Positions 1-10,431 of a stretch of DNA of 64,000 bases are shown piece by piece; the first letter of the stretch is position 1, and each line of letters begins with the position of its first letter. The DNA comes from Pogostemon cablin (taxonomy: Eukaryota > Streptophyta > Magnoliopsida > Lamiales > Lamiaceae). The stretch covers positions 32,779,777 through 32,843,776 of the forward strand of contig CM042965.1 of the NCBI GenBank assembly GCA_023678885.1. The letters are read 5' to 3'. Below the pieces are notes generated by a model, which saw only the letters and a program-made list of their open reading frames with translations, made no database searches and had not been told where the DNA came from. Position numbers and translations under genes: made by a program.

Positions 1-1795
1 TATGGAGATGTGTGCTTTGAAACGATAAATGTGTGATTTTCATGATTAAGTGCCTTAAATTGCGCGACATTAGTAAATATTTAGAGAATTGATACTTTGG
101 TTTATTTTGTGTAAATTTCAGGTATAAATGGACTCTGGAAGTGAAGAGGAAGATGTAGGAAAAAGCAAAGCTCAATTCGGAGTCCAAACGAGAAGGTATG
201 ATTAGAATGGTGTGCCACTTTGCATGAGTTGTAACATCTTCAAATGTGGGAATTTTTGTAAGTTCTTTATATGGATAGAAAGGCAAGAAAGAGAGGATCG
301 CGTGAGCGCAAAAATCACTCAAATTGGAGATCGGATGTGGAAGTTATGCACGAAACAGTGAAGCAGCGCGAAGCTGTCACAAAAATTCGACCACCCTCAC
401 AAAAATTCGGTCGAATTTTTGTGACAGTTTAGGGAAAACCAGGGGCGAAACAGAGAAACGGAGGCTGAGCAAACTGACATAAAAATTCGATCTCTTCATG
501 AAAATTCGGTCGAATTTTTCTGCTGTTTTGCAGAAAAATTCGACCACCCTCACAAAAATTCGGTCGAATTTTTGTGAAATTTTACACATGTCCAGAAAAT
601 CAGTTTTTATTCCCATTTTGGCTGCTTATTACCCAAGTTTTGAGGGGGAACCAACCCTAGCCTCCATTTTCGGGATACACACAATCTACACCATTTTCCA
701 CACACACTCCACCATCTCCATACATTTTTCCACCATTTTCACTCATCCACCATCAAACTTCATCTTTTCCATTCACCCATCACAATTCTAGAGGAGAAAG
801 AGGCATTTGGAAGAAGGATTGCATGTTGAAGGAGAATTTCAAGCCAAACACAAAATAGGGGAGAAATTACCTTTGATTTGCATTTTCTTTGTTTATTTAG
901 CTACAATGGATGTTGTTAAGCATTATTTTGATGTTTTGATGATGTTGATTGTTGGCTAGACCTCTTGTGAGGCTAGCCACTTGATGGATTGAGGATTTGT
1001 GGATTTGTTGAATTTGTAATGGTTTGATTGATTTGATTTGTGGAATTTCTTACATGATTTATGATTACTTAATTTGTGTTTTGATATGTGTGGTTGAATC
1101 TTCTAGTTATGGTGTTAGGAGGACCAATCCAATATTATGATTAGGGATTTGATTGAATCATATCATTATATGAATTTTGTATGTTAGTATGTGAATTATG
1201 TGATCTCATTTTCATATGCTTAGAACATTCATATGGGGATATTTGATTGGTTTATCATTTTTGGTTGATCAATTAAGTGGGGAGATCAATCTTGTTATCA
1301 TAGTACCTTAAGGGAATTGAGAGGAGATTCAATCTTTTGTGCTTAAAACTTGTGATGAGTTTAGAACCTAATGACCTTGACCTAGGGATTAGGGGTGTAT
1401 ATGTGATTGCTTCCATTCCATGAATCATTGATATTTGCCATTTGAATTCAATAAACCATGTATGTCCTTGACCTTGATTGTGGTTAGCCTTGCTCTTCTT
1501 TAGATTGCATCAAATCCATTTCATTTTAATTGTGTTTAGTGGGTAATTTGTTTTATCATCTTAGTTGTTAATTGCTCTTAGTTGTTACTTGCTATATAAA
1601 TTGTAGTTTAATTGCATCTTTTAAATTTTCAAAACTCAAAATGCGATCACTTCTCTAAAGCATGGTTGAAAACAAACACGGATACGCTCTTGGTTTAACT
1701 CTCTCTATAATCGAAATTTAAACTTGGGTCAAAGCACTACACGATAAGGTTCGCTTTTCTTAATCAATTTTTTACCTAAATTGGCTTAAAGTTCA
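1..1795 (+). mobile_element. 5' LTR (partial) of a Tat/Athila-type Gypsy element
   Basis: Base 1 onward matches 6950 onward almost base for base for about 1.4 kb, so this is one of two LTRs and its first 100 bp lie outside the window. It ends in CA at 1795, directly before a primer-binding-site-like sequence. The last 350 bp differ strongly from the 3' LTR, although the first 1.4 kb are nearly identical. Positions 380-580 hold an array of short palindromes with core TTCGGTCGAA. Positions 255-350 hold a block also found in the LTRs at 32.9 kb and 63.85 kb. The small reading frames inside are not genes. Confidence 0.9.
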
Positions 1796-1814
1796 TGGCG
1801 TCGTTACGACGGGA
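1796..1814 (+). other. Primer binding site of the 5' element
   Basis: TGGCGTCGTTACGACGGGA follows the LTR end directly. It is a mutated version of the TGGCGCCGTTGCCGGG primer site that Tat/Athila elements commonly use. This fixes the 5' LTR end at 1795 and the element's orientation. Confidence 0.65.
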
Positions 1815-1940
1815 GAGATTAAATCTTGGGAGTAACGAGTTTGCGTTTAACTAGCTTTACTAGGAGTACCTTACTTGCTTTCTTTTTATTTGCTTTTATT
1901 TTAGTTCTTTGTGATCTTACTTGGTTAATCTTGTAGGTGT

Positions 1941-3191
1941 ATGCACACTCATTCAAGGTCTCAATCTATCGAGCCTTTGGATTTGGAGTTAGAGGCTACC
2001 TTACGAAGAAGGAGGAGAGAGTTGTTACATCCAACGGAGGAAGAAATGGATCACGGATTGGAAGAAGTTAATGGCAATGGTGTTGATGAAGAGGGGAATG
2101 GACAAAATTTCCAGCATGGTGTGGAAAATGTTCAAGGTGTTCAAGTGAATCCGGAGCTTACGCAACAAGCAAATTTTCACCAAGTGCACTTACACAATCA
2201 ACAGTTGCAAGCCATTATTCAACAATTGCTAGCTCAACAAGAAGCTAGAAATATTCCACAAGCTCCTCCGGTAGTGCAACAACCTCAAGTACCAAGGCAT
2301 AATGGAGTTGGCGTAAATGTTAGAGATCATTTCCTACCACAAGTGGGAAATTATGCTGTAGGGCCACCATTGAATGTCAACAACTTTGAGATTAAAACGG
2401 GGTTGATTAACATGGTGCAAACAAATCAGTTTGGGGGTGGTGCTATGGAAGACCCTAATGCTCACCTATCTCAGTTCACAGAGTTGGCTAGTACCATTAA
2501 GATCAATGGAGTGAGTGAAGATGTTATCAAGATGAAGCTCTTTTCCTTCTCACTAAGGGATCGAGCTAAGGCTTGGTACAATACTATACCTCCGGGATCT
2601 TGCACTACATGGAGAGAATTAGCTCAGAGGTTCTTGAACAAGTTCTTTCCACCATCAAAAATGTTGCATCTGAAGGGTTTAATCATACAGTTCAAGCAGT
2701 TGCCTCTTGAAACCTTTAGTGAAGCATGGGATCGCTTTAAGGAGATGCTTCGGATGTGTCCACAGCATGGGTTCCCCCTTGATCAGCAAGTAGGATTCTT
2801 CTATGCAGGGTTGAATGGAGGTTCTAGGATACTTGTTGATGCATTGTCAGGAGGATCTATATTGGGGCAAACATCGGAGAGGGCTATAGCTATTTGTGAG
2901 GAAATTGCTTTGAATGCAGGACAGTGGCCTTTGGATCGTTCTTCAGGGATGTATGAGATGGAAAGGATAGCAAAGATGGAAGAAGTGTGTATGAAACAAG
3001 AGGAAGCATCGAAAGAGGATGTCACTGAAAAGGCTATCTCGGAGATACTCAAGAGGATGAATGCCAATTTTCAAGTTTCTCAGAATTCTATGCCTATGCC
3101 CATCATGAGTCAACCATTTCCAAGTTCAAATGTTCAGTTGCCTACATCTCAAATTCCTCACCAAGGTATGACCTCCACAATGGGATTTTAA
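1941..3191 (+). CDS. Retrotransposon gag protein, N-terminal part, ended by an in-frame stop
   Basis: This 416-codon frame encodes a Gypsy gag polyprotein, the structural protein of cytoplasmic virus-like particles. The N-terminus is polar and Gln/Asn-rich. Residues about 165-330 form the retrotransposon gag domain, with recognisable stretches such as AWYNTIPPGS, TWRELAQRFLNKFFP and SEAWDRFKEML. The frame ends at TAA 3189-3191 and the same frame continues at 3192 without a gap, so the original ORF ran through to the protease. The stop could be a mutation or, less likely, a site of regulated readthrough. The start is the first ATG after the primer site, 145 bp downstream. Confidence 0.85.
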   Translation: MHTHSRSQSIEPLDLELEATLRRRRRELLHPTEEEMDHGLEEVNGNGVDEEGNGQNFQHGVENVQGVQVNPELTQQANFHQVHLHNQQLQAIIQQLLAQQEARNIPQAPPVVQQPQVPRHNGVGVNVRDHFLPQVGNYAVGPPLNVNNFEIKTGLINMVQTNQFGGGAMEDPNAHLSQFTELASTIKINGVSEDVIKMKLFSFSLRDRAKAWYNTIPPGSCTTWRELAQRFLNKFFPPSKMLHLKGLIIQFKQLPLETFSEAWDRFKEMLRMCPQHGFPLDQQVGFFYAGLNGGSRILVDALSGGSILGQTSERAIAICEEIALNAGQWPLDRSSGMYEMERIAKMEEVCMKQEEASKEDVTEKAISEILKRMNANFQVSQNSMPMPIMSQPFPSSNVQLPTSQIPHQGMTSTMGF

Positions 3192-3212
3192 GAATCTTGG
3201 GGGCAACCCGAG

Positions 3213-4496
3213 ATGTCACTCGAGGAAGTTGCCTTTATGCAAGGAAGGAACTTTCAAGGGAATTATGGAGGAAATTTTGGACACCAAGGGGGAGGATACC
3301 AGCCGAGGCAAGGTGGATTTGGTCAAGGGAATTTTGGTGGCAACTTTCAACAACCTAGGAGGTTTGAAAACTTGTCATATGGAAATCAAGATAATGCTAT
3401 CACACTTCCACCGGGGATCAATCCGGGAGCTAAGGCTCAAAACAATGAAGGAAAGCCTACGATTGATGATCAAATGGCAAAGATTTTTGAGCTTTTGAAG
3501 CATGAAAGGGAAGAGAGAAAGATTGAAAAAGAGGAAAGAAGGCAAGAAAAAGAAGTGGATGATAGGAGATTTAAAGCTTTGGAAACTCAATTGAGTCAAA
3601 TGGCGACCGAACAAGGTGAAATGCATCGTAAGGATAAGTTTCCCTATACTACCGTCACTAATTCTAAGGAACAGTATTTGTATGTTACTGTGTGTAATAT
3701 GGAAAAGAAGGTGGAAAAAGGGTTGGTGGAAGCAACAAACATTGTTTCGAAGGTTGAAGAAGTAGTTTGTGATGAAGTTGAGCCTAAAGTGGAGGAGGAA
3801 GTTTCCATTGATGATGATTTGACTTTTGATGAGGAGATGATTATTTGTGAATTTTTGTCTTCGTTTGATGGTGAAAGAAATTGTGAGGAAGAGGTGATGT
3901 TGAAGCAAGATCATGAAATTGTTGAAGTTGATGCTTCATTGAAGGTTGAGGACCCCGGTAAATTTGTTCTTACTTGTAAAATTGGAAAGGGGGATTATTT
4001 TAATGCTATATGTGATCTTGGTTCAAGCATTAATGTGATGCCATTGGAAATTTTTGAAAAACTTGGCATTGGGAGGCTAAAGGAAACGAATGTGGAAATT
4101 GGAATAATGGATGGCTCAATGATAAAACCCTGTGGAGTTGTGGAGGATATGCTTGTGAAAATAGAGGATTTTGTTTTTCCGATGGATTTTATGTTGGTCG
4201 AAAAGCAAGCAGATCCTTTAATTCCATTGATTCTTGGAAGACCGTTTTTGGCAACCGGAAGAGCAAAACTTGATATGGATAAGAAGGAACTTACACTCCG
4301 ATCAAATGAAAGAGAATTGGTGTTGACAAGCAAGAATTTAAAAGGGGGAGATCTTCATTTGAAGCCACCCATTAAGCCTCCAGATGATCGAGATCGTGTG
4401 GTAAGTGAGATTCTAAAAGATGAAAATAAGATCAATTTTTTACTTGAATTTGCAGGAAATTATTCTCCAAAGAAGAATAAGGTTGGGGGAAATTAA
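3213..4496 (+). CDS. Gag C-terminal region plus retropepsin-type protease
   Basis: This frame is in phase with the upstream gag and is separated from it only by the stop at 3189. Residues 10-60 are Gly/Gln/Phe-rich (GNFGGNF, GGYQPRQGG) and probably replace a zinc knuckle in RNA binding. Residues about 90-130 are a charged coiled coil (EREERKIEKEERRQEKE). From about residue 250 it is a retropepsin: the catalytic motif reads DLGSS instead of the usual D-S/T-G, followed by the typical PLILGRPFLATGRAKLD segment. The ORF ends at 4496, just after the protease. Reverse transcriptase, RNase H and integrase are absent, so the element depends on helper enzymes in trans. Confidence 0.8.
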   Translation: MSLEEVAFMQGRNFQGNYGGNFGHQGGGYQPRQGGFGQGNFGGNFQQPRRFENLSYGNQDNAITLPPGINPGAKAQNNEGKPTIDDQMAKIFELLKHEREERKIEKEERRQEKEVDDRRFKALETQLSQMATEQGEMHRKDKFPYTTVTNSKEQYLYVTVCNMEKKVEKGLVEATNIVSKVEEVVCDEVEPKVEEEVSIDDDLTFDEEMIICEFLSSFDGERNCEEEVMLKQDHEIVEVDASLKVEDPGKFVLTCKIGKGDYFNAICDLGSSINVMPLEIFEKLGIGRLKETNVEIGIMDGSMIKPCGVVEDMLVKIEDFVFPMDFMLVEKQADPLIPLILGRPFLATGRAKLDMDKKELTLRSNERELVLTSKNLKGGDLHLKPPIKPPDDRDRVVSEILKDENKINFLLEFAGNYSPKKNKVGGN

Positions 4497-6849
4497 CACG
4501 TTGATTGGAAGATCGATAAAGAACCTCAAGGTTTTGAAAAAGTAAGAAAAGGAGGCCATGAATCAAGTTCTAGTAGTAGAGGAGCAAGAAGTGTGGATAA
4601 GAAGGTTGTTAAAGATATGTTTAAAGTGAAGATGAGACCCGATAGGGTCTTGGATTTCTCCGATTGCTAAATAGCCTAAATGTGTCTAGCTCGACGACGT
4701 TAAATCGAGCGCTGGATGGGAGGCAACCCATTGTTTGTTTCATTGCTTTCATTTATTGCTTTGATTTAGTTTTCTTGTATTTTGGCCTTGTAGGTGGATT
4801 GTGCTTATGATAAAATGCATATTGAAGAAAGGAGAAGTGCTTCATGAATTCAAGTAGGAATGTCGCATCACTTGTTGCAAACTTAATTCTCGACTCTTGT
4901 CTTGAGTTAAGTTTGGGGGGTGCTAGTGCGTGGTGGACGTACCTTGAGAATTGTGATGCATATGCTTCTCTACAAGAAGATCATTGATGGAGACTACAAG
5001 GGTAAGTCCCACCACTTTTTGCAAACTTAATTCTCAACTCTTATTTCGATTTAAGTTTGGGGGGAGAGTGTGTGGTGTGATTCACCACTTGAGTATGATT
5101 CTTGTAAAATTTGGTCAATTTTAAAAATTTTCTCATGAGTTGGGTATGATTTTGGCATGATTGGTTGTGTTGAAGTGCATGATAATCTATATTTTTAATG
5201 AAATTATTGAGCTAATGATATTTGGTGAGTTTTTGAGCATGAATGAAGGGTACTGAAAGCATGAATGGAGCTTGGAGCTAACGTTTTCCATTACCAAATA
5301 CCTATTGAGGGAGTACTCTACACCTTATACTTTTAATTGCTTGACATGATTTGATTTTGATTTGGATTGATGTGATTAGCATGCTATTTCATGTGTTATG
5401 TTTGTGGGAGTTTTACTTTCATAATCTAGGATTTTATTTTCAATCAAGGATGTGATGATTGTGAGCTTAATTGATTATGGATGATATGAATGTGTGCTTC
5501 ATTTTCTATTAATGGTGGTGATTGTTGTTTTTACATGTTATGTTTTTTGTGTTGTTTTTTGTTTGGTGTGTTTTTCTTATATATTTTGTGTATATTTTTA
5601 TTTTTGTCTTGGGATGTTTGGTGGTTTGTTTTGGGATGTTGTGAGTCGTTTTTGAATGTGAGTGATGACATGTTGTTGTGATAAGTGATGACAAATTATG
5701 ATTAAGAATCTCTACACTTTCGAATTGTGACATGTTTTATTTAACTTGTTCAATTTTGAGATGAATGTGGTATAATAAGTCCTTTAGGTCCAAGGATAAG
5801 CTTGTGAGCATTTGAGCCTCAACCGTGCATACATGGTATTTCTTCATGAGTGGATTGGTTGTGTTTGATAAGTTAGAACTTGCTCAAGGACTATAGGAAC
5901 CGGACCGATTAGTGGAAATTAATGATATGATCTAAGGCCATCCTTGTTACATATAGTCATTGCCATATATTTTCTTACCTTAAACATAATCCCTAGTCAA
6001 CCACTTTGAGCATATAAGCCTATTTCTTGTGAATTTAGCACATTACAAGCCCTAATTACCCACATGAGCCTTAAATATTTACCCTTTTGTGTGAGTAATT
6101 GAGGAGATGGTGGCTAGAAATGATCAATAAGATAGAAAAAGAAGAAAAGGAAATGGTAAACAAGTAAGAAAAATGATGAAAAGAGCAAAAACAAGAATGC
6201 ACATGCAACCTTAAAACAAGAAAATGAGCAAAGCAACATCATGATGCTCAAAGCAAATAAAAGTCAAAAGAAGGAAGCATGCATCGAAAGAAGCTCAATC
6301 CAAGGAAAGTTAATGAATAATGCTTGAGATTTGCAAAGATAAGAAAGGAAGAAGGAAAAGCGAAGAAGTTGAAGAAAGTAGCTACCTCTTTGATTACTTA
6401 CACTTGATTAGTTACTATTATCCATACTCTTCCTACCCTACCAAAGAGCCTATCATTACATCCTTAATGAAAAGACCTTTTTGATCATTGATTGAAACTT
6501 TGGAGGATTGTGAATATAGTCCACGAGCAAGCTTATAGTGAGTCAAGCCAATCGGTTGATGAGTGTTGTTTTACCTAAATCATAGAGTGTTGAGTGATAT
6601 TATTATCCGATGTGAGGTTTGGACCAAAAAGGGACTATATTACATTTTATTCTCTTGTGATTGAACTTGTTAATATTTTTTGCATGTTATAAGTTTAATT
6701 TGTAGGATGACTTAGCATAAGTTGTGGTTCTTATAGCTATCGATGTGTTATTGCTTATGTTCTTTAGGTTTTTCTCTAGTTGAAAATTCCCCCTCTTGCT
6801 TTCTCATTTTCGTTGCTCGGGGACGAGCAACACTTTAAGTTTGGGGGGT
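4497..6849 (+). mobile_element. Non-coding 3' internal region of the TR-GAG element
   Basis: About 2.35 kb between protease and 3' LTR hold no supported gene; small frames such as 5490-5681 are low-complexity chance ORFs. At 4684-4728 there is a conserved motif ending GGGAGGCAACCCA, which Tat/Athila elements carry downstream of their coding region, next to a short stem (AGCTCGA / TCGAGC). Purine tracts AAGTTTGGGGGG occur near 4911, 5046 and 6838; only the last adjoins an LTR. This space corresponds to the place where pol would lie in an autonomous relative. Confidence 0.7.
6836..6849 (+). other. Polypurine tract of the TR-GAG element
   Basis: TAAGTTTGGGGGGT lies directly before TGATTGG, the start of the 3' LTR. 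It is the plus-strand priming site expected in a Gypsy element. Confidence 0.75.
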
Positions 6850-8714
6850 TGATTGGTGTCATTTTCACCTAGATATTAGTTTATTTTTATTATTTATTTG
6901 CTTTTATTTTTATTCTTTTTGTATATCTTTTGGTGGAGTTTTATGTTCATATGGAGATGTGTGCTTTGAAACGATAAATGTGTGATTTTCATGATTAAGT
7001 GCCTTAAATTGCGCGACATTAGTAAATATTTAGAGAATTGATACTTTGGTTTATTTTGTGTAAATTTCAGGTATAAATGGACTCTGGAAGTGAAGAGGAA
7101 GATGTAGGAAAAAGTAAAGCTCAATTCGGAGTCCAAACAAGAAGGTTATGATTAGAATGGTGTGCCACTTTGCATGAGTTGTAACATCTTCAAATGTGGG
7201 AATTTTTGTAAGTTCTTTATATGGATAGAAAGGCAAGAAAGAGAGGATCGCGTGAGCGCAAAAATTACTCAAATTGGAGATCGGATGTGGAAGTTATGCA
7301 CGAAACAGTGAAGCAGCGCGAAGCTGCCACAAAAATTCGACCACCCTCACAAAAATTCGGTCGAATTTTTGTGACAGTTTAGGGAAAACCAGGGGCGAAA
7401 CAAAGAAACGGAGGCTGAGCAAACTGACATAAAAATTCAATCTCTTCATGAAAATTCAGTCGAATTTTTCTGCTGTTTTGCAGAAAAATTCGACCACCCT
7501 CACAAAAATTCGGTCGAATTTTTGTGAAATTTTACACATGTCCAGAAAATCAGTTTTCATTCCCATTTTGGCTGCTTATTCCCCAAGTTTTGAGGGGGAA
7601 CCAACCCTAGCCTCCATTTTCGGGATACACACAATCTACACCATTTTCCACACACACTCCACCATCTCCATACATTTTTCCACCATTTTCACTCATCCAC
7701 CATCAAACTTCATCTCTTCCATTCACCCATCACAATTCTAGAGGAGAAAGAGGCATTTGGAAGAAGGATTGCATGTTGAAGGAGAATTTCAAGCCAAACA
7801 CAAAATAGGGGAGAAATTACCTTTGATTTGCATTTTCTTTGTTTATTTAGCTACAATGGATGTTGTTAAGCATTATTTTGATGTTTTGATGATGTTGATT
7901 GTTGGCTAGACCTCTTGTGAGGCTAGCCACTTGATTGGATTTGTTGAATTTGTAATGGTTTGATTGATTTGATTTGTGAAATTTCTTACATGATTTATGA
8001 TTACTTAATTTGTGTTTTGATATGTGTGGTTGAATCTTCTAGTTATAGTGTTAGGAGGACCAATCCAATATTATGATTAGGGATTTGATTGAATCATATC
8101 ATTATATGAATTTTGTATGTTAGTATGTGAATTATGTGATCTCATTTTCATATGCTTAGAACATTCATATGGGGATATTTGATTGGTTTATCATTTTTGG
8201 TTGATCAATTAAGTGGGGAGATCAATCTTGTTATCATAGTACCTTAAGGGAATTGAGAGGAGATTCAATCTTTTGTGCTTAAAACTTTTGATGAGTTTAG
8301 AACCTAATGACCTTGACCTAGGGATTAGGGGTGTATATGTGATTGCTTCCATTCCATGAATCATTGATATTTGTCATTTGAATTCAACAAGTCATGTCGT
8401 GTCCTTGATCTTAAATGTGGTTAGCCTTGCTCCTCTTTAGATTGTTACTTCATCCATCTCACATTCATCCACTCATCCATCTTCCATATCCATTGTATCA
8501 TTCTATCTTTTAATGCTTTCTTAGTTGCTAGTTTGTAGTGTTAAGCTCCCCTTCCTTTTATTGATTAGTCCTTCTAGAGTGAAACATCTTTCAAATACGG
8601 TTATACACTTTCGCCCTTGGGTTCGATATTTCTAAATTTTGCACTTGGTCACTACGGTCTACTACGCGATAGAGTACACTTGCTCTAATCAATTTAATAC
8701 CAAAATTGAAACCA
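6850..8714 (+). mobile_element. 3' LTR of the TR-GAG element
   Basis: Starts TGATTGG after the polypurine tract and probably ends CCA at 8714, where sequence switches to an antisense LRR coding fragment. From 6950 to about 8370 it is a near-identical copy of 1-1430, apart from scattered substitutions and a 14-bp deletion near 7935. From about 8370 to 8714 it diverges from the 5' LTR, yet still carries the 'TTGGGTTCGATATT...ACTTGGTCAC' type of end typical of this LTR group. The palindrome array recurs at 7330-7530. Confidence 0.85.
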
Positions 8715-8940
8715 AGAGCTCCTGATAGATTATTAAGATCAAGTACAAGGATTTGAAGAGTTGAGATGTTAAATATCTCTGCTGGAATCATTCCACTCAA
8801 CACGTTGTTACCCAGTCTTAATTCCGAGAGTTGCTCAAATTGACCAATTTCTCTGGGTAAAACACCTGCCATCATTAACAAACACGAGCATTCAACATGC
8901 ATTATGGACTGCATCAGACTGGATTCTTGGAGATCCTCAT
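8715..8940 (-). pseudogene. Fragment of an LRR receptor-like protein
   Basis: On the minus strand about 75 codons read as plant extracellular leucine-rich repeats: LPREIGQFEQLSELRLGNN, then LSGMIPAEIFNISTLQILVL and NNLSGA. These match the LxxLxxLxLxxNxLSGxIPxx pattern of LRR receptor kinases. The frame is cut at 8715 by the 3' LTR and no kinase domain or further repeats follow in the window. At the upstream end a CAG at the start of the homology resembles a splice acceptor. It is a gene relic disrupted by, or captured beside, the retrotransposon. Confidence 0.7.
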
Positions 8941-9049
8941 TACACTATTTTTTTTCTTTTGTTTGTTTTAGAAATTTTAAATTATTTTTTTTATTATTTA
9001 ATTTTGTAACCATCCAAAATATACAAAGTTTCTTGTGAGACATGTGGTG

Positions 9050-9396
9050 ATAAATCCACATAATTTTACCTATGATTTTTAGATATGTAAAATATAATTA
9101 TAAGGTAGTTAAAGTTTCCTGTGAGATAGGTAGTGATATATTAAAGTAGACAGTATTAGCCATATCACTAAAGTATGATTTGTGATTTATTAAAGTATTT
9201 TTAAGGATGTAGAGTATGATTCACTAAATCATACTTTAATATATCAAACATCAACATTAGTGAAATTTTAATGTATAATTTATTGATATATTTTAGTGAA
9301 TCATACTTTAACTACCTTAGAATTAAATTATACTTTTAACTATCTAAAATTCATACTTTAATAATGTTCCAACTCCAACCCATCTTATAAGATAAT
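9050..9396. repeat. AT-rich sequence with small inverted repeats
   Basis: No gene is visible. The words AAGTATGATT and AATCATACTT recur in both orientations, for example a short palindrome GTATGATT-CACTA-AATCATAC near 9209. It may be a degraded MITE; its termini cannot be fixed. Confidence 0.3.
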
Positions 9397-9760
9397 GCAA
9401 CTATTTTCTTAATAATACCTGAAATAATTTGATTTTGTAATTAATTAGGGTTGTGCATAGTAATTGATATAACATAAACCTCACTGAATAAATTTCAAAC
9501 AAAAAAAACCGTTGAAGTGTAACTATTTTCTTAATAATACCTTAAATAATTTGATTTTGTAATTAATTAGGGTTGTGCATAGTAATTGATATTACATAAA
9601 CCACACTGAATAAATTTCAAACAAAAAAAACTGTTGAAGTGCAACTATTTTCTTAATAATAACTGAAATAATTTGATTTTGTAATTAATTAGGGTTCTGC
9701 ATAGTAATTGATATTACATAAACCACACTGAATAAAAACAAAAAAAACGGTTGACTTTTT
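9397..9760. repeat. Three-copy tandem repeat, period 122 bp
   Basis: The words AACTATTTTCTTAATAAT, GTAATTAATTAGGGTT and CATAGTAATTGATAT recur at a spacing of 122 bp, with copies starting near 9399, 9521 and 9643. Copies differ by only a few bases. The third is shortened at its end. There is no coding potential. Confidence 0.85.
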
Positions 9761-10431
9761 AACTATTCTAGCACAAACACAAATCGAGTTTACATATGTT
9801 TATATATAAACTCTATTTTCATCTATAAGAAAAATTACTCTTTAGAGATATAAATTATTACTCTTCTAAACTAAATTACTCTTCAAATTATTATACACTC
9901 TGATTTATCGATACTCTTTAGTACATAAAAAATTACTCTTTAGAGACATGAATTATCACTCTTTTGTATAAAAATTATTACTTTTCAAAAATAATTTTTA
10001 TGTACTAAAGATTAATTTTTTAAAATAGAGTTTCACAGGAGGCTAACTCCTATTCTAGAACCAAATCGTATAGATTTTTCTTTAGGTATGGATAAACTTG
10101 GATATTCTCTATTAACTCCCGAAAATTCGATTTAACCGCACTATACCAAATCGTACCGAATAACCGAATTAAAATATGTATTAAAATTATATGTTTATTT
10201 AATTTTTTATAGTTTATTTATGGCTAAAACTTGTGTGTCTCGGGACATCATGCTCACAAATATCTTTTAGTATTAAATAAATAAATTAATTAATGAAAGT
10301 ATATATTCTTTAGAACAAAATGTTGTATCCTTATTAATTAAAGTGTATATCATTTACAAAAAAATATTGTACTCTTACCCATCTTGTGCACGTGGGGACA
10401 CAAGAGATCAACTCATAGTTTATATAGTATA
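9761..10431. repeat. AT-rich intergenic sequence with repeat relics
   Basis: No gene is seen. 'TTACTCTTTAGAGA' type words repeat between 9830 and 9990. Positions 10100-10170 hold CCGAATAACCG-type words resembling those at 48.06-48.3 kb. Positions 10228-10415 share blocks with 26970-27240 (TTAATTAAAGTGTATAT, then a CACCTTGT/CATCTTGT word), so it is a copy of an unnamed dispersed repeat. Confidence 0.45.

Noticed and set aside
3375..3914. 179-codon minus-strand ORF
   Set aside because: Lies opposite the gag-protease frame, which has clear domain motifs; the antisense product is low-complexity and has no recognisable domain.
5490..5681. Cys/Phe-rich 63-codon ORF
   Set aside because: Low-complexity T/G-rich stretch in the non-coding part of a retroelement; membrane-like composition is due to T-rich codons.
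10228..10415. Terminal repeat partner of 26970-27240 in one large element
   Set aside because: Shared blocks are patchy and 16 kb apart with unrelated nested elements between; dispersed repeat copies explain it better.
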